Assembly (NCBI GenBank): GCA_902525995.1
Contig: CABZJG010000080.1
Span: forward strand, 1-8,158
From: Paracoccaceae bacterium
Lineage (GTDB): Bacteria > Pseudomonadota > Alphaproteobacteria > Rhodobacterales > Rhodobacteraceae
DNA length: 8,158 nucleotides
Direction of reading: 5' to 3'
The translations under genes and the position numbers were made by a program. Under the pieces are notes generated by a model that was not told the origin of the DNA, ran no database searches, and saw nothing but the letters and a program-made list of their open reading frames with translations. This document shows positions 6,402 to 8,158 of the stretch, in pieces. Each line of letters begins with the position of its first letter. Within the stretch, counting starts at the first letter, position 1.

Positions 6402-6950
6402 ATGTCTTGGACAGATGAACGCGTCGAGCTTTTAAAGAAAATGTGGGGCGAAGGCCAATCCGCCAGTCAGATTGCCAAAGAACTTGGTGGGGTCACGCGC
6501 AATGCCGTGATCGGAAAAGTCCACCGGTTGGGTCTGTCAAACCGCGCGACGACCACCACAAAGTCTGATGCCAAGGCCAAGGCTGCCCCAAAGCAAGAGG
6601 CCAAAGCCGCGCCGAAAACCGCAGCGCCGCCAAAAGAGCCTGAGCCCAAGCCAGTGGTTACCCCTGCCCGGCGGCAAATTATTCCAGCCGGTCAACCTTT
6701 GCCGCCCCAGCCTTCGGCCAATGAAATAAGCCCTGAGGCACTGGCCAAAGTGAGCGAAGTTGAGAAAAAGGCGAAAAAAATTAGCCTACTGGAATTGACC
6801 GAGCGCACTTGTAAATGGCCCATTGGCGATCCTGCAACCGATGAATTTTGGTTCTGCGGTTTGCCGACCCAAGCCGGCAAACCCTATTGCGAAGCCCATG
6901 TGGGCGTTGCCTTTCAACCCATGAGCACACGCCGCGACCGGCGGCGTTAA
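6402..6950 (+). CDS. gcrA: GcrA cell-cycle regulator
   Basis: GcrA is an alphaproteobacterial transcription factor that binds the housekeeping sigma factor and stimulates promoters carrying GANTC sites methylated by CcrM, linking transcription to replication. The 182-residue protein has the family's helix-turn-helix N-terminus (SWTDERVELLKKMW, then VTRNAVIGKVHRLGLSNR at 31-48). A low-complexity Ala/Lys/Pro linker covers about 50-105. The conserved C-terminal sigma-interaction domain covers about 128-178 (TERTCKWPIGDP and FWFCGLPTQAGKPYCEAHVG). C137, C152, C163 and H166 are spaced like possible metal ligands, which is inference. GGGA lies 7 bases before the ATG. The stop TAA shares TTAA with the stop of the convergent peptidase gene. 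I found no GANTC in the 127-base upstream gap. Confidence 0.96.
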   Translation: MSWTDERVELLKKMWGEGQSASQIAKELGGVTRNAVIGKVHRLGLSNRATTTTKSDAKAKAAPKQEAKAAPKTAAPPKEPEPKPVVTPARRQIIPAGQPLPPQPSANEISPEALAKVSEVEKKAKKISLLELTERTCKWPIGDPATDEFWFCGLPTQAGKPYCEAHVGVAFQPMSTRRDRRR

Positions 6951-8158
6951 TCTTCGATAAAATCTGCAACTGGCTCGATCCAGTCCCAGTTCCCGCTGCG
7001 ACCACCAAGGTGTTTGGCAAGAAAGTCTTCAACCCGTCGCGCGTGTTTTACGTTGGATTGCCAATATTCTAAACCATGGCCTTCATCATCAATAATCAAG
7101 GCCTCAACCTCTTTGCCAAGATCCTCGGCCGCCTCAATAAAGCGCTCTGTTTGCTCAAAACCGACCACGCGATCCTGTCGGCCTGCGACCATCAGCACCG
7201 GTCCTTTTAGATCTTCAACGCGGTTAACGGGCGAGCGCTTGCGCATTTCTTCACGCACGCCCTGATCTTCCGGATTGCCGAAATACCGGTACCAATATTC
7301 CAAGCTAAGGCCCCAGAAATGCGGTGGGAATTGAGATTGATATTCCACATCCAGCATGGCGTGTTCGATTATTGCAGCTTTAAAGATATCTGGGTCGCGT
7401 ACCATGGCCATGGCGCTGGCATAGCCGCCATAGCTGCCCCCGTTGATCGCAATTGCATCCGGGTCGGCAATCTTTTGGTCCACCGCCCAGCTCACCGCAT
7501 CCACCAGATCGTCCTGCATTTTTTTGCCATACTCGCCAAAGCCGACTTTTTGAAACGCCCGCCCATACCCGTCAGAGCCACGGTAATTCAGTGCCAGAAC
7601 TGCATAGCCGCGGTTGGCCAAAAACTGCCGGAAATGATGGTATTCCCATTGCACATGAGCGGCCGGCCCCCCGTGGACCTCGATCACCATCGGGACCGGC
7701 CCTTGGGCGTTGCGCGGCCGCACCAGCAACCCATTCAACTCAAGCCCATCACGGGCCGGAAACTGGACGACTTCTGTTTTTGCCAAATGATCTTTGAATT
7801 TATGACGAAAGGTCGACTGGCCCAACGGCGTTGTTGTTTGGTTTTGCAGATCCATCAGCACAAACTCATAACCCAAAGCATCCGGAGATAAGTCTACGCT
7901 AAGAAAGCGGCCATCTACGCTTTCAGTGAAACCACCAATTTCCACTGCATCACCATATTGCGCTACCAAATCGGCAAAGATTTTCCCACGATCTGACAAG
8001 GGTAGAATTTTCGTGCCCAGCGCGGTACTGATGGCCGCATCAATCTGATCATCCCAGGGGTCAAAATTGACCACCCAATTTAGATCACCATCTGGATCAG
8101 CAAGTATCACTTCTTCGCTGCCATCGCTTAAGTTTACCCGCACCACAGCAGATTTATC
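6947..8158 (-). CDS. S9 family (prolyl oligopeptidase-like) serine peptidase, 3' part
   Basis: The reading frame is open to the right edge, so the 5' end lies outside the window; 403 residues are visible, against roughly 600-700 for the whole family protein. S9 peptidases cleave short peptides and consist of a beta-propeller plus an alpha/beta-hydrolase domain. In visible numbering, residues 1 to about 115 look like the end of the propeller. The hydrolase begins near 120 and holds the oxyanion-region HGGP (162-165), nucleophile S242 in GGSYGGY (codon at 7433-7435), D329 in AGRQDRVV and H361 in DDEGHGLEYW. The catalytic triad is complete. The spacing resembles the dipeptidyl- or acylaminoacyl-peptidase branch (S9A-C) in general; the exact substrate cannot be told. 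Whether a signal peptide exists is not visible. The stop codon overlaps that of gcrA. Confidence 0.93.
   Translation of the reverse strand, partial: DKSAVVRVNLSDGSEEVILADPDGDLNWVVNFDPWDDQIDAAISTALGTKILPLSDRGKIFADLVAQYGDAVEIGGFTESVDGRFLSVDLSPDALGYEFVLMDLQNQTTTPLGQSTFRHKFKDHLAKTEVVQFPARDGLELNGLLVRPRNAQGPVPMVIEVHGGPAAHVQWEYHHFRQFLANRGYAVLALNYRGSDGYGRAFQKVGFGEYGKKMQDDLVDAVSWAVDQKIADPDAIAINGGSYGGYASAMAMVRDPDIFKAAIIEHAMLDVEYQSQFPPHFWGLSLEYWYRYFGNPEDQGVREEMRKRSPVNRVEDLKGPVLMVAGRQDRVVGFEQTERFIEAAEDLGKEVEALIIDDEGHGLEYWQSNVKHARRVEDFLAKHLGGRSGNWDWIEPVADFIED

Noticed and set aside
7319..7891. A 190-codon plus-strand open frame opposite the peptidase gene
   Set aside because: It is antisense to the intact catalytic domain of the S9 peptidase and has no recognisable product or ribosome binding site.

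Overview
The window reads as ordinary chromosome from an alphaproteobacterium, most likely a Rhodobacterales/Roseobacter-type organism of moderate GC content. The evidence is a GcrA cell-cycle regulator (a family confined to Alphaproteobacteria), a choline-dependent phosphatidylcholine synthase of the rhizobial/rhodobacteral type, and the overall protein flavour. The species cannot be fixed from sequence alone.

Layout from left to right. Positions 1-131 carry no gene I can support. priA (replication-restart helicase) runs leftward from a probable GTG start at 2327 to 132. Divergent from it, a compact rightward cluster follows: a small-type transaldolase (2416-3069), a DUF484/GAF-like protein (3113-3826), the tyrosine recombinase XerC (3823-4746, ATGA overlap with DUF484) and phosphatidylcholine synthase Pcs (4786-5481). 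The gaps are 43 bases, a 4-base overlap, and 39 bases, so one transcript is likely, although an 8-bp perfect inverted repeat sits between xerC and pcs. An ABC-2 type permease without its ATPase runs leftward (5471-6274); its stop overlaps the pcs stop region by 11 bases. Divergent from the permease is gcrA (6402-6950), preceded by a strong 11-bp hairpin. The 3' part of an S9 (prolyl-oligopeptidase family) serine peptidase runs leftward from the right edge to 6947 and shares the tetranucleotide TTAA with the gcrA stop.

Functionally the window mixes housekeeping jobs: replication restart (PriA), chromosome dimer resolution (XerC, with its usual neighbour DUF484), non-oxidative pentose phosphate metabolism (Tal), membrane lipid synthesis (Pcs), export (the permease), cell-cycle transcription (GcrA) and peptide hydrolysis. 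PriA, XerC and GcrA all touch chromosome replication and the cell cycle, but nothing shows that they are co-regulated. I see no insertion sequence, prophage, CRISPR array, tRNA, rRNA or defence island. I found no convincing undescribed multi-gene system. The most interesting signals are small: the hairpin before gcrA, the inverted repeat before pcs, and two overlapping tail-to-tail gene pairs with no room for separate terminators.
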